Part shown: piece by piece, positions 1 to 7,081 of the stretch
Layout: every line of letters begins with the position of its first letter
How positions within the stretch are numbered: position 1 is the stretch's first letter
Assembly (NCBI GenBank): GCA_021773795.1
Contig: JAJFJT010000007.1
Coordinates: 1 to 57,833, forward strand
DNA: 57,833 nt
Reading direction: 5' to 3'
From: Gammaproteobacteria bacterium
GTDB lineage: Bacteria > Pseudomonadota > Gammaproteobacteria > HK1
The notes under the pieces: generated by a model
Databases searched by the model: none
What the model saw: the letters and a program-made list of their open reading frames with translations, nothing else
What the model was told of the DNA's origin: nothing
Made by a program: the position numbers and the translations under genes

Positions 1-91
1 GAACACCGTCCAGGTGACTCAATAGCACCGCTTTTGCTTTAAATTCTTCCGTGTATCGCCAGGTCCTTCTTGGTTGATTGTATCTTGGCAT
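1..91 (-). CDS. IS3-family transposase OrfA, N-terminal fragment
   Basis: Thirty codons are visible, from ATG at 91 to the window edge. The peptide begins MPRYNQPRRTWRYTEEFKAK and continues AVLLSHLDGV. This is the start of the helix-turn-helix OrfA protein of IS3-type elements, which binds the element ends. The start is supported by AGGAG about 9 bases upstream. The remainder of orfA and all of orfB would lie to the left of the window, so whether the element is intact cannot be said. Confidence 0.75.
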   Translation of the reverse strand, partial: MPRYNQPRRTWRYTEEFKAKAVLLSHLDGV

Positions 92-141
92 CGAACACAC
101 TCCTGTTAGGGTTTGGTGTCCGTTTTATCGGGGGACGATCA
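1..141 (-). mobile_element. IS3-family element, left end (cut by window edge)
   Basis: The minus strand from 141 reads TGATCGTCCCCCGATAAAAC, a typical IS3-family terminus, followed by a Shine-Dalgarno (AGGAG) and an orfA start at 91. A diverged copy of the same end lies at 54883-54983, so this is a repeated element and not a chance ORF. The rest of the element is outside the window. Its outer edge abuts what looks like an attC half-site of the integron array, so it probably inserted into the attC of the methyltransferase cassette. Confidence 0.8.
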
Positions 142-168
142 TGTCCCTCTCGATTGCCATTATTAGGC
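142..168 (-). other. attC half-site of the methyltransferase cassette, truncated by the IS
   Basis: On the minus strand this reads GCCTAAT (R''-like, 168-162), overlapping the stop codon of the methyltransferase gene, then about 20 bases ending in GGGACA, and then the IS terminus. The cassette's other boundary is GTTAGGC (784-778), so its own attC should begin GCCTAAC; GCCTAAT differs by one base. The second half of the site is missing. The match is short, so this rests mainly on position and on the parallel case at 54984-55009. Confidence 0.5.
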
Positions 169-747
169 ATTTTTAGCTACGCCCATAACAACCTTCATGT
201 TACCGCCCTTACTTTCAACGGTGAATACTTCCCTTATAGATTTAGGCTCAAATCCAATATGGCTATAAGCAGAATCTATTCTATCCACACTAAAGCCAAA
301 GCCTGGGCTACTTTTTTCTTCCATCCAGTCCCACTGAACGAATAACCCGTTAGGTTTCAATATCCCCTTAAGCATTCTTAACGTCTCTTCATAATCTGAG
401 ACAAAAGCACATACTGATGACGCAACTATTAAATCAAACTTTTCAGACAACAAGGGAGTATCTCTTATTGTTTCCTCGGATAGGATGGTAGATAGCGTAT
501 TAACATTTACTATATCTTTTCTATTCAGAACAGAAATCATTTTTTCCGATGAATCTATCGCAACTACCTTTTTTGACTTTGTTGCTAGTTTCTCAGCCAA
601 TAAACCAGTCCCACAACCGAAGTCCAGGACATAAATTCCTTCGATATCTACGACTTCTTTAAGTGCTCTGTAGGCTTTCTCTGAGTATGAAATAACATCC
701 TCGTTGCTATCCCAGTTTTCTGCGTATTGGTCCCACTTTTCACTCAT
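163..747 (-). CDS. class I SAM-dependent methyltransferase (integron cassette gene)
   Basis: This 194-residue protein has the Rossmann-type motif I VLDFGCGTG near residue 42, an acidic motif II (VAIDSS) that would hold the ribose hydroxyls of SAM, and a LKPNGLFV strand typical of class I methyltransferases. The substrate is not evident; small-molecule or protein methylation are both possible. The ATG at 747 is preferred over the GTG at 750 because AGGAA lies about 9 bases upstream. It is the third cassette from the integrase and runs away from attI, as cassette genes normally do. It is AT-rich compared with the core genes. Confidence 0.85.
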   Translation of the reverse strand: MSEKWDQYAENWDSNEDVISYSEKAYRALKEVVDIEGIYVLDFGCGTGLLAEKLATKSKKVVAIDSSEKMISVLNRKDIVNVNTLSTILSEETIRDTPLLSEKFDLIVASSVCAFVSDYEETLRMLKGILKPNGLFVQWDWMEEKSSPGFGFSVDRIDSAYSHIGFEPKSIREVFTVESKGGNMKVVMGVAKNA

Positions 748-777
748 CACTTCATTCCTACGAAAAACTTTTCAGAT

Positions 778-869
778 GCCTAACGCTTCGCATCACCGGC
801 AGAAAAAGCAGAGCGACGAGGAACGAGGAGCGGCGCTTTTTGCTGTCCGAGTGTATGCGATTGTTATAC
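778..869 (-). other. attC recombination site, cassette 2
   Basis: In minus orientation the site runs from R'' GTATAAC (869-863) to R' GTTAGGC (784-778). The inner arms AATCGCAT and ATGCGAAG can pair, and a long imperfect stem contains AGCAAAAAGCG opposite CTGCTTTTT. R'' is the exact complement of GTTATAC, the boundary at the other end of the same cassette (4678-4672), as expected of a cassette inserted by an integron integrase. The site is closely similar to the attC at 4672-4760. Related attC sites in one array are typical of chromosomal integrons. Confidence 0.88.
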
Positions 870-1004
870 GTTGTATTGCTACTGCTACTCCTCAGTAAAA
901 TCTCTTTTTTTCTCATGCTGAATTTGATTGCGTATTTCTTGGATTCTTTGCTCTAGAAATTGTCTATGCTTTAGCAACTCGACGGAATTACATAGCTGCG
1001 CAAC

Positions 1005-2945
1005 TCACTCATAAAAATCAATTTTTTCTTGTAGCATCGGTACAGCGCTTCCAGACCAGCTTGAAATAGTTGGCTCATAGGGAATTTTTTTAAAATCATC
1101 AAAACTTCTGTTCTTATCTAAGAATGATTTATAAAAGATCATTTTTCGTTTCAGTGGGAACCCAGAAACTACTGAAAATAAAAAGCGCATATACTCGTTT
1201 TTATCAAATTTCGTTTCGATTTCTTTAATAAGATATTTATTCTGTTTATCCAATATTGACTTGTCGTTTTGAGGGTTTACGCTCTTGTTAAAAAATGACT
1301 CATAATAACCAAATAATTTTCCCTTGCGCTCCTGCTCAAAAACAACAGATGTGATTCGTTCCATGACATTGTCGAAGTCCTTCCGCATCCATATGAATGA
1401 ATAGTCACGACTATCATCGTGATGGCTCAGATAATCTTTTCTAGAGAATTTATCCTCAAAATATCTATCAATGAATGTTTGATCATTATCGAGAAGTATT
1501 GTTAAAAATTTTCCATCGTAATCGGCATGATGAGCAACTCTATCTACTGCCATATACGCATCCTCAAGCAATGTGAAATTGCCTGAAAATACAGAGTGAA
1601 TATTTTTATTAATTTCAGTATGTGGATTAAAGAGCAGAGAAATTGAGTGTGCGTACTCTGAAGCGCTACTTGCTCTTTTGATAATAACCCCAACAATTTC
1701 AGCGATAAAACCCTTTTTTATATCCTCATATTTTAAAAGGTAATCAATATCATTTATGAAATAATTATTATCTGAATTCTTGTACAGTTCGCATAACGCA
1801 TCCATATGTTCTTTTTGAACTTCGTCACTAGGAAGATGCTGATAGTAACTAAAAAGCCATCTGTCTTTTGTTGAATATTCTGGCGTATTTATAACATCAA
1901 AAACTTTTGCTGCTTCACACCGAAGCAATATATTAGACATAACAACCCAAGGGTTTATTTCCAGATAGTCTCCTTGTCCGAGGTAGTGCCTGAGAACCTT
2001 ACACGATAGCTCAACATCGCGTTTTGACAGGTTTTCTAATATGGAAAGTATTCCCTGATTTATTTGCCATTGTGAATGACCCCCAAGCGTTTGCTGAATT
2101 TCATAAAGCTGATGAAGTATTTTTTCATAGTCTTCCTCTGAATATGATGCAGTTAATGAATCAATTTTCTTATTTTTGTATTCTCTATACGCATCATGAC
2201 TAAGCTTTAACTCAACCCTTTCTAATTTATTCGTCAGCAGGTCATAAAGCGTATATTCTGGTGACTGAAACTGTGCCTTTAACGATTCGGCTACTGGGAT
2301 ATCAAATCGCTTTAACAATCTCAAATACTGCTGAACTACAATGCAATGATAGATATCACTTGGATCAAGCGTACTGATGAAGAAAGGTAATATGAGTTTT
2401 GAGTCATTTTTGATAAGACCACCAACAGAAACATTTAGGCCTGACTGCGTATGAGTCATCAACAATTTAAGAATGTGTTTTTGGTATTCTTTATTCTTAA
2501 ATAAGTCAAACAACTGTTTTAAAATCTTCTCACGAAGGTTGCACAGACTTTTAGAGTCAATCAAATCAAATTGCGTAAAAGTTATTGTGTGTGCCCTGCC
2601 GGCTTTGGTGCTAGAAAAATGGGTGTGAAGATAATTCTCTGCCAAAGCGATAAATAATCTAGTGAAATACTCATTGCTGCCTGAACTATTATATTCTTGT
2701 AATTTGTCAATTACTCCATGTTGGACATAGTAATCATAACGGTATGAGTCTGGTTGAAAACCATATCTGTCAATGAGGTAATAGAGTATTTTTGGTGTAT
2801 CATTTGGCTGCTTTTCTGCATACTGCATAAAGAGGTCTAAAGACAGCTTGCTCTGATCTTCACCAAGATACCTAAACAGCGAGAGTGTTGATAGAAATTC
2901 AGGTAAAGATGTATTTGAATCAGATTCAAATTTGATATTCTCCAA
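1005..2945 (-). CDS. helical-repeat protein (C-terminal half of interrupted STAND-like gene)
   Basis: The 646 residues are mostly predicted-helical by eye, with repeated Leu/Tyr-rich segments and no recognisable catalytic motif. In STAND proteins this position holds the sensor made of TPR- or HEAT-like repeats. The nominal start is TTG at 2945 with no convincing ribosome binding site, while the same frame is open back to 3062, directly after the TAG that ends the upstream half. I therefore read it as the C-terminal part of one protein and not an independent gene. If made separately, internal initiation would be required. Its stop lies 136 bases before the attC. Confidence 0.72.
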   Translation of the reverse strand: MENIKFESDSNTSLPEFLSTLSLFRYLGEDQSKLSLDLFMQYAEKQPNDTPKILYYLIDRYGFQPDSYRYDYYVQHGVIDKLQEYNSSGSNEYFTRLFIALAENYLHTHFSSTKAGRAHTITFTQFDLIDSKSLCNLREKILKQLFDLFKNKEYQKHILKLLMTHTQSGLNVSVGGLIKNDSKLILPFFISTLDPSDIYHCIVVQQYLRLLKRFDIPVAESLKAQFQSPEYTLYDLLTNKLERVELKLSHDAYREYKNKKIDSLTASYSEEDYEKILHQLYEIQQTLGGHSQWQINQGILSILENLSKRDVELSCKVLRHYLGQGDYLEINPWVVMSNILLRCEAAKVFDVINTPEYSTKDRWLFSYYQHLPSDEVQKEHMDALCELYKNSDNNYFINDIDYLLKYEDIKKGFIAEIVGVIIKRASSASEYAHSISLLFNPHTEINKNIHSVFSGNFTLLEDAYMAVDRVAHHADYDGKFLTILLDNDQTFIDRYFEDKFSRKDYLSHHDDSRDYSFIWMRKDFDNVMERITSVVFEQERKGKLFGYYESFFNKSVNPQNDKSILDKQNKYLIKEIETKFDKNEYMRFLFSVVSGFPLKRKMIFYKSFLDKNRSFDDFKKIPYEPTISSWSGSAVPMLQEKIDFYE

Positions 2946-3062
2946 ATCAATGCTTGGACCGTTTATGCTATTAATTTTATCCTGTATGTAGATAAGAGTG
3001 TCAGTTGGTTTTAAAAACCAAAATACATCAATTAGTTGCAGGAAGTTACCTTCATTACTGCC

Positions 3063-4637
3063 CTATATTACGCCCCATACTTTGTCAACCTCTGACTCCA
3101 TAATCTTCTTGACTTCATCAAAATTGAAGGTGTTAAGTATTGGATTTATGGCATCAATGAGTCGTTGTTTATACTGCGGAAATAACTCATTTATCAGTAT
3201 TGAGAAATCAATCAGTTTTTCCTTGAAAAACACAAGATAGAAAAGATATGTAGAAAGAACTTGGTCAGATACTTTGACTACCTCATTTTCAAACATATCT
3301 AAAACTTCCATGTCATGAAGTTTCTTTGATGCCTTCCAAAAATTATCTGCAGAGATGCCAAATACGTTCTTTATAGTTGACATGAGAGCGTCATTCGTCC
3401 TATCAACGTTTCTAAAGAACGCTACAATTCCGGCTACTTTTAAAATATCTCCGTCTTCTAGGGCTTCAAGATCTGTCTTTATCGATGAGTAATATTTATC
3501 ATATAGTTCTGTAACATCTCTTATACTTTCAAGCGTATTACTTTCTTTGGCCACTTGTGCAGCCATTACTGCTACACGGGGATTTCCTTGAGCGATATCG
3601 ACTATTCTGTCCAGATATAGATGGTTGTTTATCTCAAACTCATCTTGTAATAGCTTTTTTATTTCTTCATCAGTAAATGGATTTATTGTTATCTCAGCGC
3701 CGCCACCTATAGGCTGGCAAATTTCTTTGATTTTATCTAAAGCGTAATCTCTAACAGTTACGAGAATTTTGAAGTTTTGGTCGCTGCGTTTTGTTTGTAA
3801 TAGATGAACGATATACTGAAAACCACTTATGCGATTAGCATCATCAACAAAAATAATAAAATCGCCTGAATCGGAAAAGTATGACTTGATATCTTCAAAT
3901 AAATCAATTCCTTGATTAAATATACAGAAGGCTTTGTATGATTTATTTTCTTTTATGAATTGCCTGTAACATTCAATAGCAATTCTTGATTTACCCACTC
4001 CTGCTTGCCCTGAGATAATAACTAAGCTGTTGTCTTGGATTAAGGATATCAACTCCTTTTTTTCATCTTCCCTAAAGTGAAATTCAGTTTGGAGTGTTGT
4101 GGCTAATTTGTTCCTTTCATATTGTGTGACAAACTCATCGAGACTCACAATTTGACCGGTATCTACTTCAATGCCAAGATAATCTTTAGCAATTCCAGGG
4201 TGCTTTTCTAATAAATCATACGATATAGCTCCCAAACCAAATAGATTGAGATTTATTTTGGATTCTTCACACTGTTCTCGTAAATTATCAATTTCTTTCG
4301 CCGATAAGTCAGATGTATAACACAACACAATCTCTTTTATTTTAGTAGTCGCTATGCCGGTCTTGTCTTCATCTAGACACTTTGCTATATCGTCAGAGAA
4401 TTTACTATATACTTTATCACTAGATATCGTTGTGTATTCACCAAACACATACTTTCCATCGCTAGTTGGAATTAAGGTATCTGGTGTTCCTTTTCTGACT
4501 TTGTTACTCCCGGCAACAGAACCGATAGGATTGATTTGAGGATAACCTTTTCTTAATAAATAAGAATCAGCAAGCTTTTGAAATGCTCCACCATCTAGCT
4601 CTTTCAAAGCATTTTGAATTTGATTTATTTTTGCCAT
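3063..4637 (-). CDS. nuclease-like plus P-loop NTPase protein (N-terminal half of interrupted gene)
   Basis: Residues 1-170 resemble a restriction-endonuclease fold: GTPDTLIP with Asp53, then FGEYTT with Glu67, a PD-(D/E)xK-like pattern in which the usual Lys is Thr. Residues 205-300 form a P-loop NTPase with Walker A GQAGVGKS (210-217), Walker B FIIFVDDA (Asp265, Asp266) and a TVRDY motif near 296. The layout matches STAND-type NTPases such as those in antiviral Avs-like systems, but assignment to a named family is my inference. ATG at 4637 has TAAGGACG just upstream. The frame ends at TAG (3065-3063) with no loss of coding character beyond. It is strongly AT-rich. Confidence 0.8.
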   Translation of the reverse strand: MAKINQIQNALKELDGGAFQKLADSYLLRKGYPQINPIGSVAGSNKVRKGTPDTLIPTSDGKYVFGEYTTISSDKVYSKFSDDIAKCLDEDKTGIATTKIKEIVLCYTSDLSAKEIDNLREQCEESKINLNLFGLGAISYDLLEKHPGIAKDYLGIEVDTGQIVSLDEFVTQYERNKLATTLQTEFHFREDEKKELISLIQDNSLVIISGQAGVGKSRIAIECYRQFIKENKSYKAFCIFNQGIDLFEDIKSYFSDSGDFIIFVDDANRISGFQYIVHLLQTKRSDQNFKILVTVRDYALDKIKEICQPIGGGAEITINPFTDEEIKKLLQDEFEINNHLYLDRIVDIAQGNPRVAVMAAQVAKESNTLESIRDVTELYDKYYSSIKTDLEALEDGDILKVAGIVAFFRNVDRTNDALMSTIKNVFGISADNFWKASKKLHDMEVLDMFENEVVKVSDQVLSTYLFYLVFFKEKLIDFSILINELFPQYKQRLIDAINPILNTFNFDEVKKIMESEVDKVWGVI

Positions 4638-4671
4638 TACGTCCTTACTGACATATCAGGTGAATTTAAGC

Positions 4672-4760
4672 GTATAACGCCGTAAATCACCGGAGGCAAA
4701 AAGCAGAGCGACGAAGGAGCGGCGCTTTTTGCCGTCCGAGTGAATTTTCCTTGTTATAAC
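4672..4760 (-). other. attC recombination site, cassette 1
   Basis: In minus orientation it starts with GTTATAAC (4760-4753) and ends with the core GTTATAC (4678-4672). Paired inner segments include GGACGGCAAAAAGCG opposite CTTTTTGCC, and TTCACTC near TGATTTACG. About 50 bases are nearly identical to the attC at 778-869. The leading octamer is complementary to the junction at 5189-5196, which defines cassette 1 as roughly 4678-5195. Confidence 0.88.
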
Positions 4761-4775
4761 TTTTCTCACTGGTTG

Positions 4776-5171
4776 TTAGTAAGTTGTGCAGTTGACTGTA
4801 TTGCCAACTTTAGTACACCTTGTTTGTTGGGTAGATGGCATTGGAGGCATAGCTGGTTCCGAACCTCTAAGTGGAAATTGGGGCATAAGGCCATCTGACT
4901 GACCACATATAATGCTCATGGTGTACCAAGTTACTGGCCCAGGCAGAACATCTGCCCACAAGCCGCCTGCATTTCGATAGCTGTTTGTAACCCGATAACT
5001 TCCGCCTCCACATGCCTCAGATGCCTTTTCGAAACATGCCGAAGTTTCTCTTGTGCATCGGACAGTACTTAGTTTTTCACCTGTAGGGCCGGTATAAGAT
5101 TTTACTTGTGGACCAGCATTACAACCGGCCAACAAAACAATTGGTAAAGACAATATCAAAAGCTTGTTCAT
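4776..5171 (-). CDS. small predicted lipoprotein (integron cassette gene)
   Basis: This 131-residue protein begins with a lipoprotein signal peptide: MNKLLILSLPIVLLAGC, with the lipobox LLAGC placing the lipidated cysteine at residue 17. The mature part has six further cysteines (TRCTRETSACFEKASEACGG, SIICG, TRCTK, NCTT), suggesting disulfides in the periplasm or at the outer membrane, and a Pro-rich stretch near residue 110. I do not recognise the family. AAGGA lies about 10 bases before ATG 5171. It is the first cassette after attI, the position normally best expressed from the integron promoter. Confidence 0.75.
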   Translation of the reverse strand: MNKLLILSLPIVLLAGCNAGPQVKSYTGPTGEKLSTVRCTRETSACFEKASEACGGGSYRVTNSYRNAGGLWADVLPGPVTWYTMSIICGQSDGLMPQFPLRGSEPAMPPMPSTQQTRCTKVGNTVNCTTY

Positions 5172-5188
5172 GCGCTATGTTCCTTTGA

Positions 5189-5250
5189 GTTATAACAGGA
5201 TTTATGTGGAAAGTTGGCTCGTTTAATGATTAATGCCGATTCGGCAATAA
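5189..5250 (-). other. attI-type site and first cassette junction
   Basis: GTTATAAC at 5196-5189 marks where the first cassette joins the platform, matching the octamer at its far end (4760-4753). Between this point and the integrase gene lies AT-rich non-coding sequence with a perfect inverted repeat TGCCG-ATT-CGGCA at 5234-5246, which could take part in integrase binding. The right boundary of attI is a guess; sequence alone does not define it. Confidence 0.6.
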
Positions 5251-5289
5251 ACGGACTAGTGCATACGCTACACGGATTAATGTTTTTCT

Positions 5290-5318
5290 CCATAACAACA
5301 ATACTCCTTGTTTATCAA
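5290..5318 (-). promoter_or_regulatory. candidate cassette promoter (Pc)
   Basis: The minus strand carries TTGATA (5318-5313), 17 bases, then TTATGG (5295-5290), pointing into the cassette array from between intI and attI. The -35 is reasonable and the -10 is poor. A promoter here is expected from integron biology, but this particular pair is only a candidate. Confidence 0.3.
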
Positions 5319-5428
5319 CCTATTACAACATTATCTGACTTTCCTTTTAGTTATCTGAATATCCGTCGCTCCCGTATTATGTCGAAACCTTTCCACATAA
5401 TCCGATTGACATAGCCAACGCTCAAGAC

Positions 5429-5448
5429 TACTGTTTATATATACAGCA
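5429..5448 (+). promoter_or_regulatory. LexA (SOS) box over the integrase promoter
   Basis: TACTGTTTATATATACAGCA contains CTG-N10-CAG with the alternating AT centre of gammaproteobacterial LexA boxes. A TTGACA -35 lies just upstream (5406-5411) and the box covers the likely -10, so bound LexA should block transcription of intI. LexA control of integron integrases is established in Vibrio and class 1 integrons; here it is inferred from the motif. The intI start is 24 bases downstream. Confidence 0.85.
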
Positions 5449-5471
5449 CCTAAAGAACCAGGGAGGGTTTC

Positions 5472-6482
5472 ATGAGTCACTCACCTTTTCTCAACAAGGT
5501 TCGTGAGGAAGTTCGGGTTCGCCATTATGCCCTGACGACGGAAAAGACTTATGTGCACTGGGTGAAGCGATTCATTCTCTTCCACGGCAAGCGTCACCCC
5601 GAGGAAATGGGTGAGAACGAAGTCAGAAGCTTTCTCTCGGATCTGGCAGTTCGCCGGCGGGTTGCACCCGCAACTCAGAACCAGGCGCTGTGCGCGCTCG
5701 TCTTTCTCTACAAATCGGTGCTCGATCGACCCCTTGGCGAGATGCAGGGCCTGGTCTGGGCCCAATCCCGGCAACATATTCCAGTGGTCCTGAGCGCTGA
5801 GGAGGTGGCTGCCATTCTTGCCCGGTTGCGAAATATGTACTGGCTCATCGCGGGTTTGCAATACGGCTCGGGGTTGCGTCTGCGTGAGAGCATTCGGCTG
5901 CGAATCCATGACCTCGATTTTTCGCGCCATGCGATAGTCGTTCGCCACGGCAAGGGAGGCAAGGATCGGATAGTGACCTTGGCAGAACAGCTTATTGCAC
6001 CGCTCCGGTCTCACTTGGCTCGGCGGCAGGATCTGTTTGACACCGACCGCAGCGCGGGATTTGGTACGGTCTCGTTGCCCTGGGCACTGGCGCGGAAATA
6101 CCCGCGTGCGGAAAGCGAATGGGGTTGGCAGTTCATATTTCCCTCCTCGCGGATCGGGGCTGATCCGGTTTCGGGCACCCACCGGCGGCATCATGTTCAT
6201 GCTTCGGCGGTGCAAAAGGCGATCAAGGTGGCGGTTCGCCGGGCTGGCATTCAAAAGCGTGCGACCTGCCACACGCTGCGGCATTCTTTCGCGACGCATT
6301 TGCTGGAAAGCGGGGCGGACATCCGCACGGTGCAGGAGCAGCTGGGGCATGCCAGCGTGGAAACTACGCAGATTTACACCCATGTGCTCAATCGCGGGGG
6401 GCGGGCTGTTGCAAGTCCTCTGGACCGATTGCCCGGGCAGAAGACTGGGAGTGAAGCAGCGGCTTTGACGAACAGTTGCTAG
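5472..6482 (+). CDS. intI: integron integrase (tyrosine recombinase)
   Basis: The 336-residue protein has a SAM-like N-terminal core-binding domain (about 5-95) and a catalytic domain with the tyrosine-recombinase residues Arg136 (GSGLRLRE), Lys161/164 (HGKGGKDR), His267 and Arg270 (CHTLRHSFATHLLE), His293 (LGHASVETTQ) and Tyr302. The insert between catalytic blocks (about 205-245, WALARKYPRAESEWGWQFIF and HRRHHVH) is the hallmark that separates IntI from XerC/D. It catalyses attI x attC and attC x attC exchange. AGGGAGG precedes ATG 5472. It diverges from the cassettes, the usual platform arrangement, and its base composition matches the chromosome, not the cassettes. Confidence 0.95.
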   Translation: MSHSPFLNKVREEVRVRHYALTTEKTYVHWVKRFILFHGKRHPEEMGENEVRSFLSDLAVRRRVAPATQNQALCALVFLYKSVLDRPLGEMQGLVWAQSRQHIPVVLSAEEVAAILARLRNMYWLIAGLQYGSGLRLRESIRLRIHDLDFSRHAIVVRHGKGGKDRIVTLAEQLIAPLRSHLARRQDLFDTDRSAGFGTVSLPWALARKYPRAESEWGWQFIFPSSRIGADPVSGTHRRHHVHASAVQKAIKVAVRRAGIQKRATCHTLRHSFATHLLESGADIRTVQEQLGHASVETTQIYTHVLNRGGRAVASPLDRLPGQKTGSEAAALTNSC

Positions 6483-6957
6483 CGTATATGACGGCGATGC
6501 CGGGTTTAGGTTCCGGTCGTCGGTTGCTTCCCGAGACTTTCCCTCTCTCCACCTCTCGATCATGTTGGCGTCTCCATGACAACATTCATTCCGCTTCTTG
6601 CACGCTTTCAAGACGGGCTGGCTGGGCTCATCTGACGCCTGGCAACTGTTCCCTGATAGAAAACTTAAACCCTGAACCGCAGCCTTTCAAGGGTTGCTCA
6701 ATAACCCGCCAGGGACACCTTGGGCTGACGAACGCAAATTGCCCTGCCTTCGTTTCCTGGATTACCCATTGGGTACCTCTGAAAATTCAAGTTTCCAAGC
6801 ATGACTAAAAAATTGAGTGCGGCATATGGTTGATATGTAAGCGAAACTTTTTTGCGCGAAACGCCGGGCGACGAAAATGGTGTTTCTAGAGGCTCCCCAT
6901 TGTCACGGGTAATGACGTAGCTTTACTCCTGTACGCCAGCCAATTATGAAGTAGCCA
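6483..6957. other. gene-free stretch after intI
   Basis: About 475 bases lie between the integrase stop and the palindromic repeat at 6958. Open frames here are short and lack ribosome binding sites or recognisable domains. I see no convincing terminator, RNA gene or transposon end. Confidence 0.5.
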
Positions 6958-7058
6958 GTAGCCCGGATGGGGCGCTAGCGAAATCCGGGAAATGAAAGCC
7001 CGGTGAGCCCCCTGCGGTGAATGCTTCCCCGGATTCCACGCTGTTACATCCGGGCTAC
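6958..7058. repeat. extragenic palindromic repeat (GTAGCCCGGATG type)
   Basis: The element starts GTAGCCCGGATG and ends with its perfect inverse CATCCGGGCTAC, with further pairing of AAATCCGGGAA against TTCCCCGGATT inside. Short elements of this kind are widespread between genes in gammaproteobacteria and probably move as non-autonomous units. It lies just after the RND pump gene and could act as a transcription terminator for it. Confidence 0.8.
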
Positions 7059-7081
7059 AGAATAATCCCTGGCTTAGCGGC

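Larger units (their letters stand above)
1005..4637 (-). pseudogene. single STAND-like NTPase gene interrupted by an in-frame TAG
   Basis: The reading frame starting at 4637 and the frame ending at 1005 are the same frame. Across the 39 codons between them there is one stop, TAG at 3065-3063, and the codons after it (GSNEGNFLQLIDVFWFLKPT...) stay open and coding-like. Removing the stop gives one protein of about 1,210 residues: nuclease-like domain, P-loop NTPase, then helical repeats. A nonsense mutation, translational readthrough or a sequencing error could each explain it. The two halves are described separately below. The whole gene fills one integron cassette. Confidence 0.7.

Noticed and set aside
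70-345. 91-codon plus-strand frame across the IS end and methyltransferase gene
   Set aside because: It crosses an IS boundary and is antisense to a well-supported gene.
1005-4637. Frameshift as the cause of the split STAND-like gene
   Set aside because: Both halves are in the same frame; only one stop codon separates them, so no insertion or deletion is needed.
5481-6611. 376-codon open frame antisense to the integrase gene
   Set aside because: It mirrors intI, whose motifs are intact. The antisense protein has no recognisable domain and no ribosome binding site.
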